A stretch of 64,000 nucleotides of DNA from Anisodus tanguticus. Taxonomy: Eukaryota; Streptophyta; Magnoliopsida; Solanales; Solanaceae. The DNA is taken from the NCBI GenBank assembly GCA_034509755.1, contig CM067555.1:8750142-8814141 (forward strand), given 5' to 3'. The notes beneath the pieces are model-generated. The model saw only the letters and a program-made list of their open reading frames with translations, had not been told where the DNA came from and made no database searches. Every line of letters begins with the position of its first letter. Positions within the stretch are counted from its first letter, which is position 1. Shown one piece after another: positions 32,971 through 45,500 of this stretch. The position numbers and the translations under genes were made by a program.

Positions 32971-33698
32971 ATGTCTGACTCGAAATCAAATTTCCATCCA
33001 ACCCTCGCAGTTTCAAACATTAAATCTCATATCTCCACACTCTTGAGATGGAAAACGTCCATTATGCGATATGGGTGGAACTTTTCAAAATTCATTGTCG
33101 CTCAGACCGGGTTATCCATCACATCATCCCACCGGAAAAAGGCAATGAGAAGGTGCTGAAAACCGATGATGAAATGGAACTATGGTTGACACTTGATGCA
33201 ACGGTTCTACAGTGGATTTATGCCATAATTTCAAGTGATTTGCAGGATACTATTCTTGAGCCCGACTCCACGACTATGGAGGCTTGGGAACGCTTACGTG
33301 ACATATTCCAAGACAATAAGAATTCTTGGACCGTCACACTTGAGCAAGAATTCTCTACCACTGACATGGCAGATTTTCCGAATGCGTCCGCATATTGTCA
33401 ATAGCTCAACGTTCTGTCGGACCAACCCAAGAACGTCGGGGCGTCGATACCTAACAATCCGCTCGTGTTACAAATGGTTGTCGGCCTCATCGACGCATAT
33501 AGTGGAGTAGGTACGCTCATCCGCCAAAGCAACCCTCTTCCGTTGTTTTATCAAGTCTGTTCTATGCTCATCCTAGAAGAAGCGGGTTTTGCCAAAAAGA
33601 CGGCTACTGTATCGAATTCCACCATGGTTGTCGCTTTGTCCTATGATAATTCTTCACAATTTGAATATTTGCCGTCAAACTGTGGCCCAAAGGGATGA
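32971..33698 (+). pseudogene. gag: copia Gag, frameshifted
   Basis: Starts at the ATG at 32971 (MSDSKSNFHPTLAVSNIK), shifts frame within 60 codons and continues at 33048-33404 with AIWVELFKIH and AWERLRDIFQDNKNSW. It stops at 33402-33404 and resumes at about 33405-33698 with LVLQMVVGLIDAYSGVGTL and LILEEAGFAKK. A Gly/Arg-rich tail with frameshifts follows to 33970; no CCHC knuckle. Confidence 0.88.
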
Positions 33699-33973
33699 AA
33701 TAGCGGTAATAGAGGTAAAACCCACGACGACGGCAGAGGCGGTGGCAAGGATGGCAAACACCGACGTGGCGGAGGTGGCGGCAGGGGTGGCGGCCAGCAG
33801 CAATAGCCAGCCCAGTGGCAGTCGAGGGCCTAGAGGGTCAGTGGCCGGCACCGTGGGCATGGCAGTGGCACTGGGTCGTGCCTCCCTGCTCATTTCCCTC
33901 TGGAAATTAGGCCAGACCCACACTCAGGCCAGCAGTCCAAACGCAACAGTCCAGCCAGCATGCACACTCGGCA

Positions 33974-36900
33974 GTGGTGACCCCGACCGACATCGAGGCC
34001 TCAATGCACAACCTTAGGCTTACTCCACTCGACGCAAATTGGTACATGAACACTGGTGAAACGTCTCATATGACGTCCTCACAAGGTAATCTCTCGTCCT
34101 ATTTTAATTTGAGTAATAATCATGGTATAATTATCGAAAATAGTCATTTAATTCTAATTCGTGGTTATGGTACTACAAACTTGTCTCCCCTGAACCCACA
34201 ATTAACTTTAAAAAATGTCTGTCATGCTCCTAAATTAATTAAAAACTTGATTTCAGTTAGAAAATTTACTACTGACAATTGGGTTTCTGTTGAATTTGAT
34301 CCTTTTGGGTTTTTCGTGAACGATTTTCAGACGGGGATGCATCTAATGATATGTGATAGTCGGGGCGAGTTTTATCCCATCACCACAACCACACATCAAG
34401 CCACACCATCCACTTTTGCTGTTTTAGTTTCTTCTTTATGGCATGAACGTTTGAGTCATCCAGGAGCACCTGTCTTTGCCTCCCTTAAACAAAATAAATT
34501 TATTTCATATATTAGACCTCATAATTTTCATGTTTGTCGTTCATGTCCGTTTGGGAAACACGTTAAATTATCATTTGTTGCTTCTAATTCTTGCACCGTT
34601 ATGCCTTTTGATATTATCCATAGTGATATTTGGACATCTCCCATTTTGAGTTATTCGGGCCATAGATATTATCTTCTTTTGTTGGATGATTACTCTATTT
34701 TTTTTGGACGTTTTCTTTGTCTAAAAAGTCACAAGTTTTTTCCACATTTCTCTCCTTTAGAGCATTCATCCGCACTCAATTTGAACGGGACATTAAAAAT
34801 ATTCAATGTGATAATGATAGAGAATTTGATAATGGGCCATTTTAGATTTTTTGCAAAACTAATGGTTTGTCTTTTCGTCTCTTGTGTCCACATACCTCAT
34901 CTCAAAATGAAAAAGCAGAAAGAAAAATTCGAACCATTAACAACATTGTTCGAACCTTACTTGCCCATGCCTCTCTACCACCATCATTTTGGCATCATGC
35001 ATTACAAATGACAACCTATCTTCTGAACATACTTTCGAGCAAACAGTTAGCCTACCAATCCCCTAAAATTTTATACCTAAAGGACCCATCCTACTCTTAT
35101 TTATAGGTTTTAGTGTGCTTATGCTATCCTCTTTTTCCTTCCACTACCATCAATAAACTTCAACCACGGTCTACTCCATGTATTTTTTTGGGATATCCGT
35201 CAAATCAACGTGGTTATAAATGTTATGACTTATCCCCTAATAAAATCATCGTGAGTCGTCACGTAGTTTTTTATGAAACAAATTTCTCCTTTGCCAAAAT
35301 GCATTGTTCTGTGCCTCCTACCTACGAATTTTTTGACAATAGCATACTCCCGTATTTGGTCCACTGGTTGGTTTCACAATTAGGCCCAGCCATTTCGGCC
35401 AGGCCAATTAATTCGGGTAACTCGGCCCAACTATTTTCTCCTCATATCTCGCTAATCGGACCCGCTGCCCAAGCCCGGTGGTTTGTCGCCACCCCCAACG
35501 GGCCTCTCGCTGGCAGCCCACTGCCTGGTAGTCCACTGGGTAGAGGCCCCGCCTCAGGCAGTGGCGGCCCAGTAATCCCAGGCCCAATCCAAGGCAGTAC
35601 GTCACCCACCCAGCCCAGTGTCACGTCATCCATCCAACCACCTTCGATTTCGGCTCAACGGCCAGTCACTCGTAGTCAACACGGGATTTTCAAACCAAAC
35701 AAAAATATGGTCTTCACGACCATGTTACCAAATCGTCATTGCCTCGTAATCCTGTGTCTGTCCTTAATGACCCGAATTGGAAAATAACAATGAATGATGA
35801 ATTTAATGCTCTTATTAATAATAGGACGTGGGATTCGGTACCTTGTCCTTCTGATGTTAATATGATTCGGTTTATGTGGATTTTAGTCATAAAGAAAAAT
35901 CTTAGGGTACATTTGAGAGGCATAAAGCCCGTCTTGTAGGTGATGGAAAAACTCAACATGTTAGTGTGGACTGCAATGAGACTTTTATTCCGGTGGTCAA
36001 ACCAGCTACTATCTACACGATACTAAGTCTGGCTCTTTCTTCATCATCTTGATGAAAAAAATGCATTTCTACATGGACAACTCAATGAAACGGTGTACAT
36101 GTATCAGTCCATGGGGTACATAGACACCACTTATCCTAATCATGTGTGCATGTTGAAGAAATCATTGTATAGGCTCAAACAAGCACCTCGGACCTGGTAC
36201 AAGAGGTTTGCAGATTATGTTTCTAATATTGGGTTTTCTAACAACAAGTCTGATCATTCTCTATTCATATACTGTCAGGGTAATGATATAGCTTGCATTC
36301 TTCTGTATGTGGATGATATTATATTAACTGCCTCATCTGATGCTCTGTGCAAGTCTATCATATCACTTTTTGGCTCAGAATTTGCAATGAAAGATTTAGG
36401 GCCACTAAGTTACTTCTTGGGAATAGATGTAACACATCATGCCGGTAGTTTATTTTTGTCTCAAAAGAAGTATGCAGAATAAATCGTTGAACGAGCTGTG
36501 TAAGCCGTCTTCCACACCGGTTGATACTAAACCAAAGTTAAATGTTTCTACCAGCAAGCCATATGCCGATCCATCACATTACCGCAGCCTTACTGGTAAC
36601 CTGCAATATCTTACTTTTACGAGGCCCGATATATCTTATGATGTACAACATGTTTGTCTATTCATGCATAACCCGATGGAGGATCACATGCATGCTCTCA
36701 AACGCAATGTGCGCTATATTCAGGGCACTCTTGATCATGACTTGCATTTATATCCGTCTTCAACAACCACTTTTATTTCTTACACAAATGTTGATTGGGG
36801 TGGATGTCCGGATACCAGACGCTCCACGTCTGGTTATTGTGTATTTCTCGGTGACAATTTGATAACTTGGTCCTCCAAACGGCATGTTACCTTGTCCAGA

Positions 36901-37254
36901 TTCAGTGCCGAAGTAGAAAACCGATGAGTTGCCAATGTGGTGTCTGAATCTTGTTGGCTACGGAACCTTCTTTTGGAGCTCCATTGTCCGGTTCCGAAGG
37001 CGACATTAGTTTTTTGTGATAATGTTAGTGCGATTTATCTCACTGGAAATCCGGTTCAACATCAACGCACTAAACATATTGAGCTGGATATTCACTTTGT
37101 TCGCGAAAAGGTTGCTCGTGGACAAGTATGTGTCTTACACGTCCCGTCACGCTATCAGATTGCCGATATTTTTACAAAAAGTCTTCAGCTGGTTCTATGT
37201 GAAGACTTTCGGGACAGTCTCAGCATACACCGACCTCCCGCTTCGACTGCATGA
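33974..37254 (+). pseudogene. pol: copia pol, degenerate
   Basis: The protease site reads YMNTGETSH, with the catalytic Asp changed to Asn and DTGA to NTGE, so protease is dead. Integrase: WHERLSHPG, CRSC and DIIHSDIWTSP are readable, then a frameshift at about 34700 disrupts the core; it resumes at 34867 (SSQNEKAERKIRTINNIV) and 35113. RT: start at 35739-35939, a deletion near 36040, LYVDDIILTASSD in 36093-36482. RNase H: 36439-36927 and 36937-37254 (HQRTKHIELDIHFVREKV, QIADIFTKSL). Confidence 0.9.
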
Positions 37255-37257
37255 GTG

Positions 37258-37416
37258 TGATAGAGTAGGATATTCGGTCATAATTATGTATATTTTGTAT
37301 ATGATATGTGTATATTTAATCATTACTTACCGTAATTGTAGCCTAAAATTATGCTTGTATTATAGTATATTTACTGCCATTTTGAATTGAAATAATCAAC
37401 AAAAATATTTCTTGCA
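37258..37416 (+). repeat. 3' LTR, 159 bp
   Basis: Pairs with 32686-32836, starting TGATAGAGTAGGATATTCGG and ending ATTTCTTGCA. Confidence 0.88.
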
Positions 37417-40400
37417 ATATCCTTTCCAATTAGGACTATGTTATTACCATATATTCTCTCATCAGAGATTACGAAACATAATTCATTTTAGACATTTTAA
37501 TTAAATATACATGAGGTACAAATTGAAAACACAAGAACATTAGAACTACAAAATAAAATGACCTTCGAAGTCTGTAAATTCCATATTCTTTTTGTATATT
37601 TCAGAGAGAGACGAGGTTTATCTTGTTTGCTCATCATGCGACGTGTTGACTGCCTCAGAGCATCAAGGAGAGAGACTTGGGATTGCAAATTTAAGTTGAG
37701 ACTTGGGTGTCCTTTACGTTAATTGTCTGAACTCTGAACTCGTCACTTCATATTATTGTTTTGAGGGATTTATATTTTATACTATATATCTGCCCTTCAA
37801 ATCACAAGTATTCAATTTTTTTATATCAATGAATAATATTATATATATATTCTTATGTAATTTGATAGAAAATGTAATTATTTTAGATCGACCAACCAAA
37901 TGTGTAATTGGCCCTTGTTTTGATCAAAATCAGTCAATATCAGTTGCATGTGGATTCTAATGATTGTGATAAATCAATATCAGTTGCATATGGATTCTAA
38001 TGCATAGTTGCACAAAGTTTAGGGTTTATGTTGTTTTAGGGTATCAATCTCGATGTGTATATTGTGCTAATTCCGAAAGAAAAAATTTGTACACTTCACT
38101 TCTTTGTTAATCCCAAAAGAAAATTTCCAAAATTTATTGCGAAGAAAATCTGAAGCGATGTACTGAACTTTAGCAAAGACCTGCAACTTCATTTTTATTC
38201 AATAATATGGATTCTGCAATTTCATATTTTAGAATTGATATGAGGAAACAAAGGTGTATTTGATGTTTATTTTAGATTCATCAATTAATTAGCATATAGT
38301 ACTTGCTGTATATTTTAGAATCTAGCGGAAGGTCTGAAATACTTATGTTAAGCTTATAATTGATATGAGAATACAAAGATGGATCATTATAATTGATATG
38401 AGAAAACATGTTCAGTTGTGCTTATTTTTTTGAACTATAAGTCAGGTCCATCAATTTTAGGAACGACACAGTGTAAAAGTGTTCATTTCATCGGATTGTT
38501 ACCGGGTACGCGGGAACATACCCGGAAGCGCAGGGTCCGGGTAGGTTTCGGGTAATGATTGCTACGGGTAGGTTCCGGATAGTGAATTTAGGAACCGGTC
38601 TTTTACTAGGTAGGGTCCGGATAGTTTCAAAAAATTAGGGTAGCCGGACCCGCTCACCCCTAACTTCAAGTCCTATGGACTTTCCATCGTGAGGGAATTG
38701 CATGCCATTTAACAACACAAAATTTAGTTGGTTTTAAAAATATACCAAAAATAACGTGGGTTATTTTTATTTTCCAAAAATATATATTATATCAGTGTTT
38801 ACATATAATTATATATATATTTAATGAGAAAAGTAGTAAATGACGATTTTATCAATGGTAGAGTCTTTTAATGAAGGGCAAAAAGTTCAATCAACATTGT
38901 TAAGGCCCTTCATTCTTTTAATATAACTAGTCACTATAAACGTGCAGTTGCACGTTATTCCCAATCAATCTCAACCATAGTAAAAAAGTATTAGATAATA
39001 TTATTTCTAATTATAATATTTATTTTATGAGTAACAAAAATATTATTATATTATAGGATTATATGTACTTAATATTTGTTTGAAATTGATGTTCTCGATA
39101 TTTATTTTTTTCTTCTTTGTCCTTATATAAAAAATATTTAAGATCCTTTGCTCTATCTAACTCGGCGTGCGCTCCTCAATAATTCAATATTAGAGGAAGC
39201 AAACATATATTTATATATTGTCATTTACGGATACAAACGTATTGAAAATCGTTACTAAATGAAATTACATTATCAGAATATCAATACAAATAAATCATGA
39301 CATGTATTTTATCGTTCCCAAAACCTACCTAAATAAGATTACTGTCTTCACTTTTAAGTTATAACAGAATATTTTAAATTAATAAATGGGAAAGGGAGAA
39401 AGTAGAAAGTGCTAATAATTTTATATCCACTCCGTCCTAATTTATACGAGGGTTGATCAATTTTGGGAGTTAAACAACTTTTTCTTTGACTCAATTTCAA
39501 ATATAGATTCTTCGAGTATTTTATAATAAAATTTACATATTTTGAAAATTACATAAAAATAATATAAGTCTGCATAATTAATAATTCACAATATATAAAA
39601 AGAGTTGGAAGAAAATCGTAATGAAAGTCTCCAATTCGTTTAAAGATTTGGTGGTCAATCCCTATTCCCTTATCACTCTAATTCCATAGCACAATTTTTA
39701 AGTTTATTCAATCCTTAATCCCTTCAAAAAGACACGACCATTCCTATTAATTAGGCCGTAAGGTTGAAGCATACAAAAAATAAACGCAACAATTGGAATT
39801 TAAGGGAGGAAAGGGAAAATAGAGTTACTTTGATTAGTTCTTAGATTAGTTCTCTATTTTGCTTATTCAGACAATTTTTTATTACTTTAATCAAAATCTA
39901 TTTTTACTTGCTTTCAGTTACTATTGTTTAATTTTCCATTATTGTTTGTCTGTTTTTGAATCGTTCACCAAGTCCTCTAATAGTGGATTTTATAAGCTTA
40001 AAGTGTGAATGCTAAATCATAAAATCTTCAATTATAAAAATGTGTAACCATTTCGAAGGGACCAAAAAGAAAAGAATATCATATAACATACCCTTGTGAT
40101 TCGGCTTTTTTCGGATCTCGCGCATAGTGAGAGCTTAGTGCACCGAACTGCCATTTTTTATCCAAAAGTAAATAAGAGAACGTTGACATGGAATCCTTCA
40201 TATCATGTATGCATTAGATGTGTTCCGGGGCAAGTGCAAAGTCATTTTAGAATTCTATTTATAGAATAATCGTTATAAGGTTTTAAAAATTTAGTCTCCT
40301 CATAATCAACTTTAGACATGTGGGTCTAAGTTGTAACTTGTAATCATGTATCTGAAGTTTCTAGCTTCAAAACTTCAGATTTGCTAAAACCTAATCTAAA

Positions 40401-40458
40401 TTTCAAATTGTTAGATCAAATTTTCAAGTTTGACTACTTGAAAGATGTATAATTATTT
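37417..40458. other. intergenic region, no gene recognised
   Basis: Three kilobases of AT-rich DNA. The 63-codon minus frame at 37497-37688 and the 85-codon plus frame at 37703-37960 have no recognisable domains. A GC-richer block at about 38480-38660 contains CCGGGTACGCGGG, GGGTCCGG and AGCCGGACCCGCTCACCCC. It resembles the ends of hAT-type MITEs, but I could not find a matching target duplication. A CTCCGTCCTAATTTATACGAG motif at 39430 may be one end of a decayed Stowaway MITE. Confidence 0.45.
38478..38660. mobile_element. possible hAT-type MITE remnant
   Basis: The right side ends AGCCGGACCCGCTCACCCCTA, whose complement is of the TAGGGGTGAGCGGGT type common at plant hAT MITE ends. The left side AAGTGTTCATTTCATCGG fits the opposite end loosely. 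No 8-bp duplication could be confirmed. Confidence 0.4.
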
Positions 40459-40750
40459 TGAAAGAAATAATCCCTTAATTATTTTTATTAATGAAAGAGT
40501 ATATATACAATTTACAATTTTCATAATAGGATAATCATATTCTTATTCTACTTGTACAATAATTATACAATTATGATAAGTGTACAACTCTAATTTAATT
40601 ACAACCAATCTACCAAAACTAAGCCACTAAACCTGTGATATACACTGTATGAATAGACCGTGTCTGCCGCGGATTTTAACAGCCCAATTAACAGTATTCT
40701 GCCCGTGATATACATGATGTATATTCCGTGTATATCACGGGTATTTATCA
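40459..40750 (-). repeat. copia 3' LTR, 292 bp
   Basis: Plus-strand view TGAAAGAAATAATCCC to GTATTTATCA. U3 contains CCCGTGATATACA / TGTATATCACGGG as an inverted repeat (40702-40741). Confidence 0.87.
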
Positions 40751-41560
40751 TACCCCCGGAGTTATAGCGGGTGGCCTTCGTAAGCTGAGAATGTCCCTAA
40801 AATCTTCAAATAGAACCGATGGAAGGCCATTGGTAATTATGTCCGCAATTTGATACCTGAAAGGGACATGGAGGATGCGTACTTGTCCACGAGCTACCTT
40901 TTCGCGAACAAAATGGATATCCATCTCAATATGTTTAGTGTGCTGACGTTGAACCGGATTGCCAGAAAGGTATATAGCATTAACATTATCACAATAAACC
41001 AAGATAGCTTTGTGAACTGGAAAGTGAAGCTCTAAGAGGAGATTACGAAGCCAACATGATTCAGAAACCACATTGGCCACCCTTCGATACTCGGCCTCAG
41101 CACTAGAGCGTGATAAGGTAGCTTGGCGTTTGGCAGACCACGAGACCAAGTTGTTACCAAGAAACATAAAATAACCAGACATAGAGCGTCTGGTGTCCGA
41201 ACAACCCCAATCAGTATCTGTGTAAGAGACAAGTGTAGAAACCGACAACGGATATAGATGTAAGCCATAATCAAAAGTGCCTTGGAGGTAGCGGATAATG
41301 CGTTTGAGCACATTCATGTGCTCAATCCGAGGGTCATGCATAAACAAACAAACATATTGTATGACATACGTAATATCTGGTCGTGTAAAAGTGAGATACT
41401 GAAGTGCCCCAGCAAGACTGTGATAATGGGTGGGGTCCTCGTATGGTACGCCGGCCGCATCACTTAGTTTTAATTTAGTATCAACTGGCGTAGAAGTAGA
41501 CTTACAAGATGACATACTGGCTCGCTCAATAATCTCAGCAGCATACTTTCTATGCGACAA
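40748..41560 (-). pseudogene. pol: copia RT C-terminus and RNase H, 270 codons open
   Basis: A long uninterrupted frame with KYAAEIIERASMSSCKSTST, TPVDTKLKL, HSLAGALQYLTFTRPDITY, YTDTDWGCSD (one residue shorter than siblings), RSSAEAEYRR, HTKHIEMDIHFVREKV and QIADIITNGLPS. The stop is formed by the first bases of the LTR. It lacks the upstream catalytic RT region in this frame, which lies in the adjacent fused frame. Confidence 0.9.
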
Positions 41561-41993
41561 AAATAACCCCTTGCATGATGAGTGACAACAATACCCAAGA
41601 AGTAACTCAAGGGTTCCAAGTCTTTCATAGCAAACTCAAAGCTGAGCAATGTCATGACCAACCGACACAACACATCAGATGAGATAATCAAAATAATATC
41701 ATCCAAATACAACAAAATATAGGCCATAGAAGACCCATGACGATAAATAAACAGTGAATTATCAGACGAAGTCATCATTGCCACGGAACTGGCGCTGGTA
41801 GCTGCCTTTTTTGCCAAGCCGACTTCTTCTAAGGTGAGCATCGAGCGGGCTTGATAAAAAGGGGGAAGCGGATTACTTTGACGAAAGAGAGTTCCGACGC
41901 CATTATAGGCCTCAGAAAGGCCGGCAACCATTTGTAGAACCAGCCGATTATTGATCACAGGTGCACCAACGTTACGCAGTTAGTCCGCCAACT
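41470..41993 (-). pseudogene. in-frame Gag-RT chimeric frame
   Basis: The frame starts with Gag sequence (LVLQMVAGLSEAYNGVGTL, then FYQARSMLTLEEVGLAKK). At about residue 66 it becomes RT (SDNSLFIYRHGSSMAYILLY), with a catalytic box reading YLDD, then LSYFLGIVVTHH before the frame is lost. In relatives these two stretches are over 2 kb apart. Confidence 0.88.
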
Positions 41994-42506
41994 CCTATAT
42001 TATTGTATTACAGAAAGTCTATATAAATCATGCTTAATGTAATAGAAAATGATTGATGGACAGTGTTTACACATTTGTTATATTTATTAATTGCTTTGTG
42101 TGATTTTGCTAGTTTTTAAAAATTAGGAGTATACATTATATTTCATATTTAAAAAAAAACACATTTTAACAATCAAATATTATCTGCAAAAATTATGGCC
42201 AAACAAAACACCAACTTCAATTTTTCTTTTATATCTATGGCCAAACGCCTATTTATATAACCCTAACCAGTTACCAATACTTAATAATTAAACCGACCGA
42301 CCTAATTCCTAAAAGCCTTAAACCCAGCGACCGCCGAAACATATAAATGAAACGCAAATAATAAACCTTAAACCCTAAACCCTACTTACCAATCTTTACC
42401 CCCTTCATACGAGACGGTTCACCCGTGCACCTATACGTCTCCGTTCACCGGTGCATAAGAAAAACAAATTCATATATATCCAGAAATTTCCAAGAATCAC
42501 GAAAAA
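41994..42506 (+). promoter_or_regulatory. MDN1: MDN1 promoter and 5' leader, with telo-boxes
   Basis: A tandem telo-box AAACCCTAAACCCTA lies at 42370-42384, about 120 bp before the ATG, and a related AACCCTAAC at 42259-42267. Telo-boxes are enriched in plant promoters of ribosomal-protein and ribosome-biogenesis genes, fitting midasin. TATA-like sequences are TTTATATAA (42252-42260) and ATATAAATG (42341-42349). Upstream, GGCCAAACGCC-type sequence may be MITE debris. Confidence 0.65.
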
Positions 42507-45500
42507 ATGTCCTTTGATGGTAGTTTTTGTGTGGATTATGAGCTGCAGAGGTTCCTTTCTCGGTGCCCTGAGCTCGCTTCTATACCCCAATTCGATTACT
42601 TATTAAAGAAGGTACTGAAAATCTAACATAATCAACTAATTTACGTGTCATATATCTTTTTTGAGTAGGAAAGTTTCAGTATTTGTTCGTTGATACAACA
42701 ATATAGTTAAATCTTACTACTCCCTTCGTCCCAATTTATGTGCCACAGTTGGAATATCTAGAGTCAATTAAGTATTTTAAGTTTAATTATTGCGATTTAT
42801 ACTACTTTTATGTAGTTTCGAAATATATAAATTTTATTTCAAAAAACTTAAGCTTGTCTGTCCGAATTCACAGTCAAAGTTTAGAAGTTTGAATCTCGAA
42901 ATTCCAATTGTGCCACCTAAATTGGGACGAAGGGAGTATAATATTTGTGTTCAATACCTTTTATCTTGAGTATGAAAATTCCATGTTTCATTGTTAATAG
43001 GGTGATAAAGTTACAGAAGATGAACTGGTGAATGCTGTGGGAGAAATTGTGATACATCCAAAGTATACAATCCCTTTGGTTGGATGTTTTCGCCCGCTAG
43101 CTCGGAAAATTGTGGACAGAGCTGTTTCCTTACTTAGTTTGGTACCTAATTTGAGGTGCAATGATGATGGTGACTTGATGGAGGTCGACCAAGAAGATAA
43201 TCCTGGGGAAGTTGGAGATTTAGATATTGAAGATACTATTCATATTATTGATGTTTATGCTAAAAGAGGGAAGGGGTTGAAGCTTCATGAACTAGCTTGT
43301 CTCGCTTTTTGTAGAGCTCATGATTTGGTTCGTTCATTATTGAGGTAAATTATTTTCTTCTGTTTGGTTCCTGAATCAAGTTTCTTTTGAACAATGGGAC
43401 AGTTTGGTCAAGAATGTATCCTACTGAATATGGATGATATACCATAAATCAATAATCCACAGCTCTTGAGTGCTGCCTTATTTAAGTATTTTTAGCTGTG
43501 CCGCTGTAATCGAGGATAATATTGCATACCTATGCATTTTTGTATCAATTGTTAGAGTAACAAGTGTTTTCCTTGGCGCAGGTCTGTCTTGGGTTATTTT
43601 GAGTTTGCTCCCCCTCCATTCGAAAGGTTTAGACAGAGAAAATCAGTTATGGAGGCAGTTGTTCTGGTATTTTCTTTCTCAATATCTAACTTTTGCTCCA
43701 TAATTTTCTATGTAATTCTCTTTCTGAATTTGTCTTCCTCCTGTCTTGTCTTTAAGAGCTAATATTTGACACCATCCTTCTCCTTTGTTTTCTCCTTACT
43801 CCAATACAATGGCTTGGTCGTGATATTCACAAAACACTATACTTGTACCAGATTGTAGATGTTAGATTGCTCCTGAGCTTTGAGAATATCAGCGAATTCT
43901 AACTTTAGAATGATGACCAACATGTCTATGGTCTTTCTTGATTTTACAAAAAATTAATATAAAACCAAATTGAATTGATAAGAGGAATGTGGCATGACCT
44001 GGAATATGAGTTTATTTGTTGTATCCAGGAATTATGGACTCATATGAGTTGTTGCGTTAGTAAAGACTTCAATTTTGGCTTGTGTATGATATGGAGTATG
44101 TGCTAGTTGTGTCAGTACTCAGTAGCACTTGATGCAGTGTACGGTGTTGCAAAAGAAACAGACAAGAAAAGGAGGAAAAACTCCAATTTCTTACTAAAAG
44201 CGTGAGAATAATTCATAGGTGGGTGATGAATGAATAAAATAATACCTCCTCACTCCCTCCGTCCCATTTTATATGGCCTCGGAGTTTAAAAAAGTATGGA
44301 CTTTTGAAACTTATGGTTTAAAACTAGCCAGAGACATTTGTGTGGCGTAGGGCTATACTAATCTCATTATTAAGGGTAAAATGAGAATCTTAAAAGTTAA
44401 ATTATCTTTTTGATAAGGTAAATAATTTATTAAATAATTTTTTTACAAGGTAAAATTAATTTTTAATTTAATTATTCTAAATATAGTAAGATGTCATTCT
44501 TCTTAGGACACACTAAAAAGAAAAGTGTGCCACATAAATTTGGACAGAGGCAATAGCTTTTGTTCCATCAATATGGCCCTTTCTGAAGTAAGGAGATACT
44601 ATTGTCTTGGTTGTGGACTTGTGGCTTCTATGTCCTTTCCTACAGTTCATAGTTATTTATAATGACACATTCATAAGAGACAACTATCATTGTGACTTGA
44701 ATTTAAGGGTACAGTGGTTGCTGGGTGTTGCGACTTGGCTTGATTTTTTCTAGTGCTTTTTTTCTTTTCCCCCTTTAGGTTTATTTGAATTTGTCCGTCC
44801 TTGTATGATAAATATTTTAAATTTTATATGAAGCAAGTGAGTGTTGCTCACTTCCCTAATTTCTTTTCTTGTTGCATTTTAAGCAGTCAAGTATCCCACA
44901 TTGGTTTAGGATGGTTTGTTGTCTTTTTACATGATCTGAGCATCGAAGATTGTGTTCTGTAAAATAACATAAAAAGAAGAAACATTAGAGCTAGGCACAA
45001 TCATATTCATGATTACGTAATGTTTGAGCCCCTATGTTATATTGTCCATGTATCAGATTCTGGGTGTGCATGGGTTTAAGTGTTCCAAGTTCGCCCTCAC
45101 CTCATGAGCTAGTTTTTGAGGTTGTTAGGCTAGAGCATTGGGATTTGCCCGATGAGGGACCACTCTCAAGTGACGTGGAGTATCACTTGAGTTCTTTAAG
45201 TTCCTTAGAGCATTGGGATTTGCCCGATGAGGGACCACTCTCAAAGTGATGTGGAGTATCACTTGAGTTCTTTAAGTTCCTTAGCATAGGTCTGGACTTT
45301 CTTTGGGGGAATGGGCTGTCATCAATAGGTATTTACATTAACTCCTTCGTTGAGAAATATTATGGTTGCAACCATAATGGCACTGGAGCTTGTTTGTTAT
45401 AATAGTCACGTTTTGCTTCAAAAATTTCTTATCCTTGAAAGTTTTTGGCAACCCTTGCTGGTAATGAGATATGTGTGGCAATACATGCTGAAAACTTACC

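Larger units (their letters stand above)
32686..37416 (+). mobile_element. Ty1/copia element with both LTRs, heavily mutated, 4.7 kb
   Basis: The LTRs at 32686-32836 (151 bp) and 37258-37416 (159 bp) both start TGATAGA-TAGGATATTCGG and end with TTTCTT(A/G)CA. The primer site TGGTATCAGA starts at 32837. The order is gag, protease, integrase, RT, RNase H. The polypurine tract before the 3' LTR has eroded to GCATGAGTG. The flanks CTTTA and ATATC do not match. Many stops, frameshifts and small deletions make this an old copy. Confidence 0.9.
40459..41993 (-). mobile_element. copia deletion derivative: gag fused to RT, plus 3' LTR
   Basis: On the minus strand a gag fragment (41993 to about 41765) passes directly and in frame into RT (from about 41764), followed by RNase H (to 40751), a polypurine tract (CCGGGGGTA, 40751-40759) and a 292-bp 3' LTR (40459-40750). 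Protease, integrase and half of RT are absent, as is the 5' LTR. Same family group as 19434-24701. Confidence 0.88.

Noticed and set aside
37497..37688. 63-codon minus frame with balanced composition
   Set aside because: Could be a small exon, but no similarity recognised and no convincing partner exons.
38930..38970. ACGTGCAGTTGCACGT palindrome, possible Helitron end hairpin
   Set aside because: No CTRR terminus at the right distance and no matching 5' end found.
1..42000. Endogenous pararetrovirus-like reverse transcriptase
   Set aside because: Every RT found is in PR-IN-RT-RNaseH context or close to copia relatives, with LTRs and tRNA-Met primer sites; no movement or coat protein domains seen.
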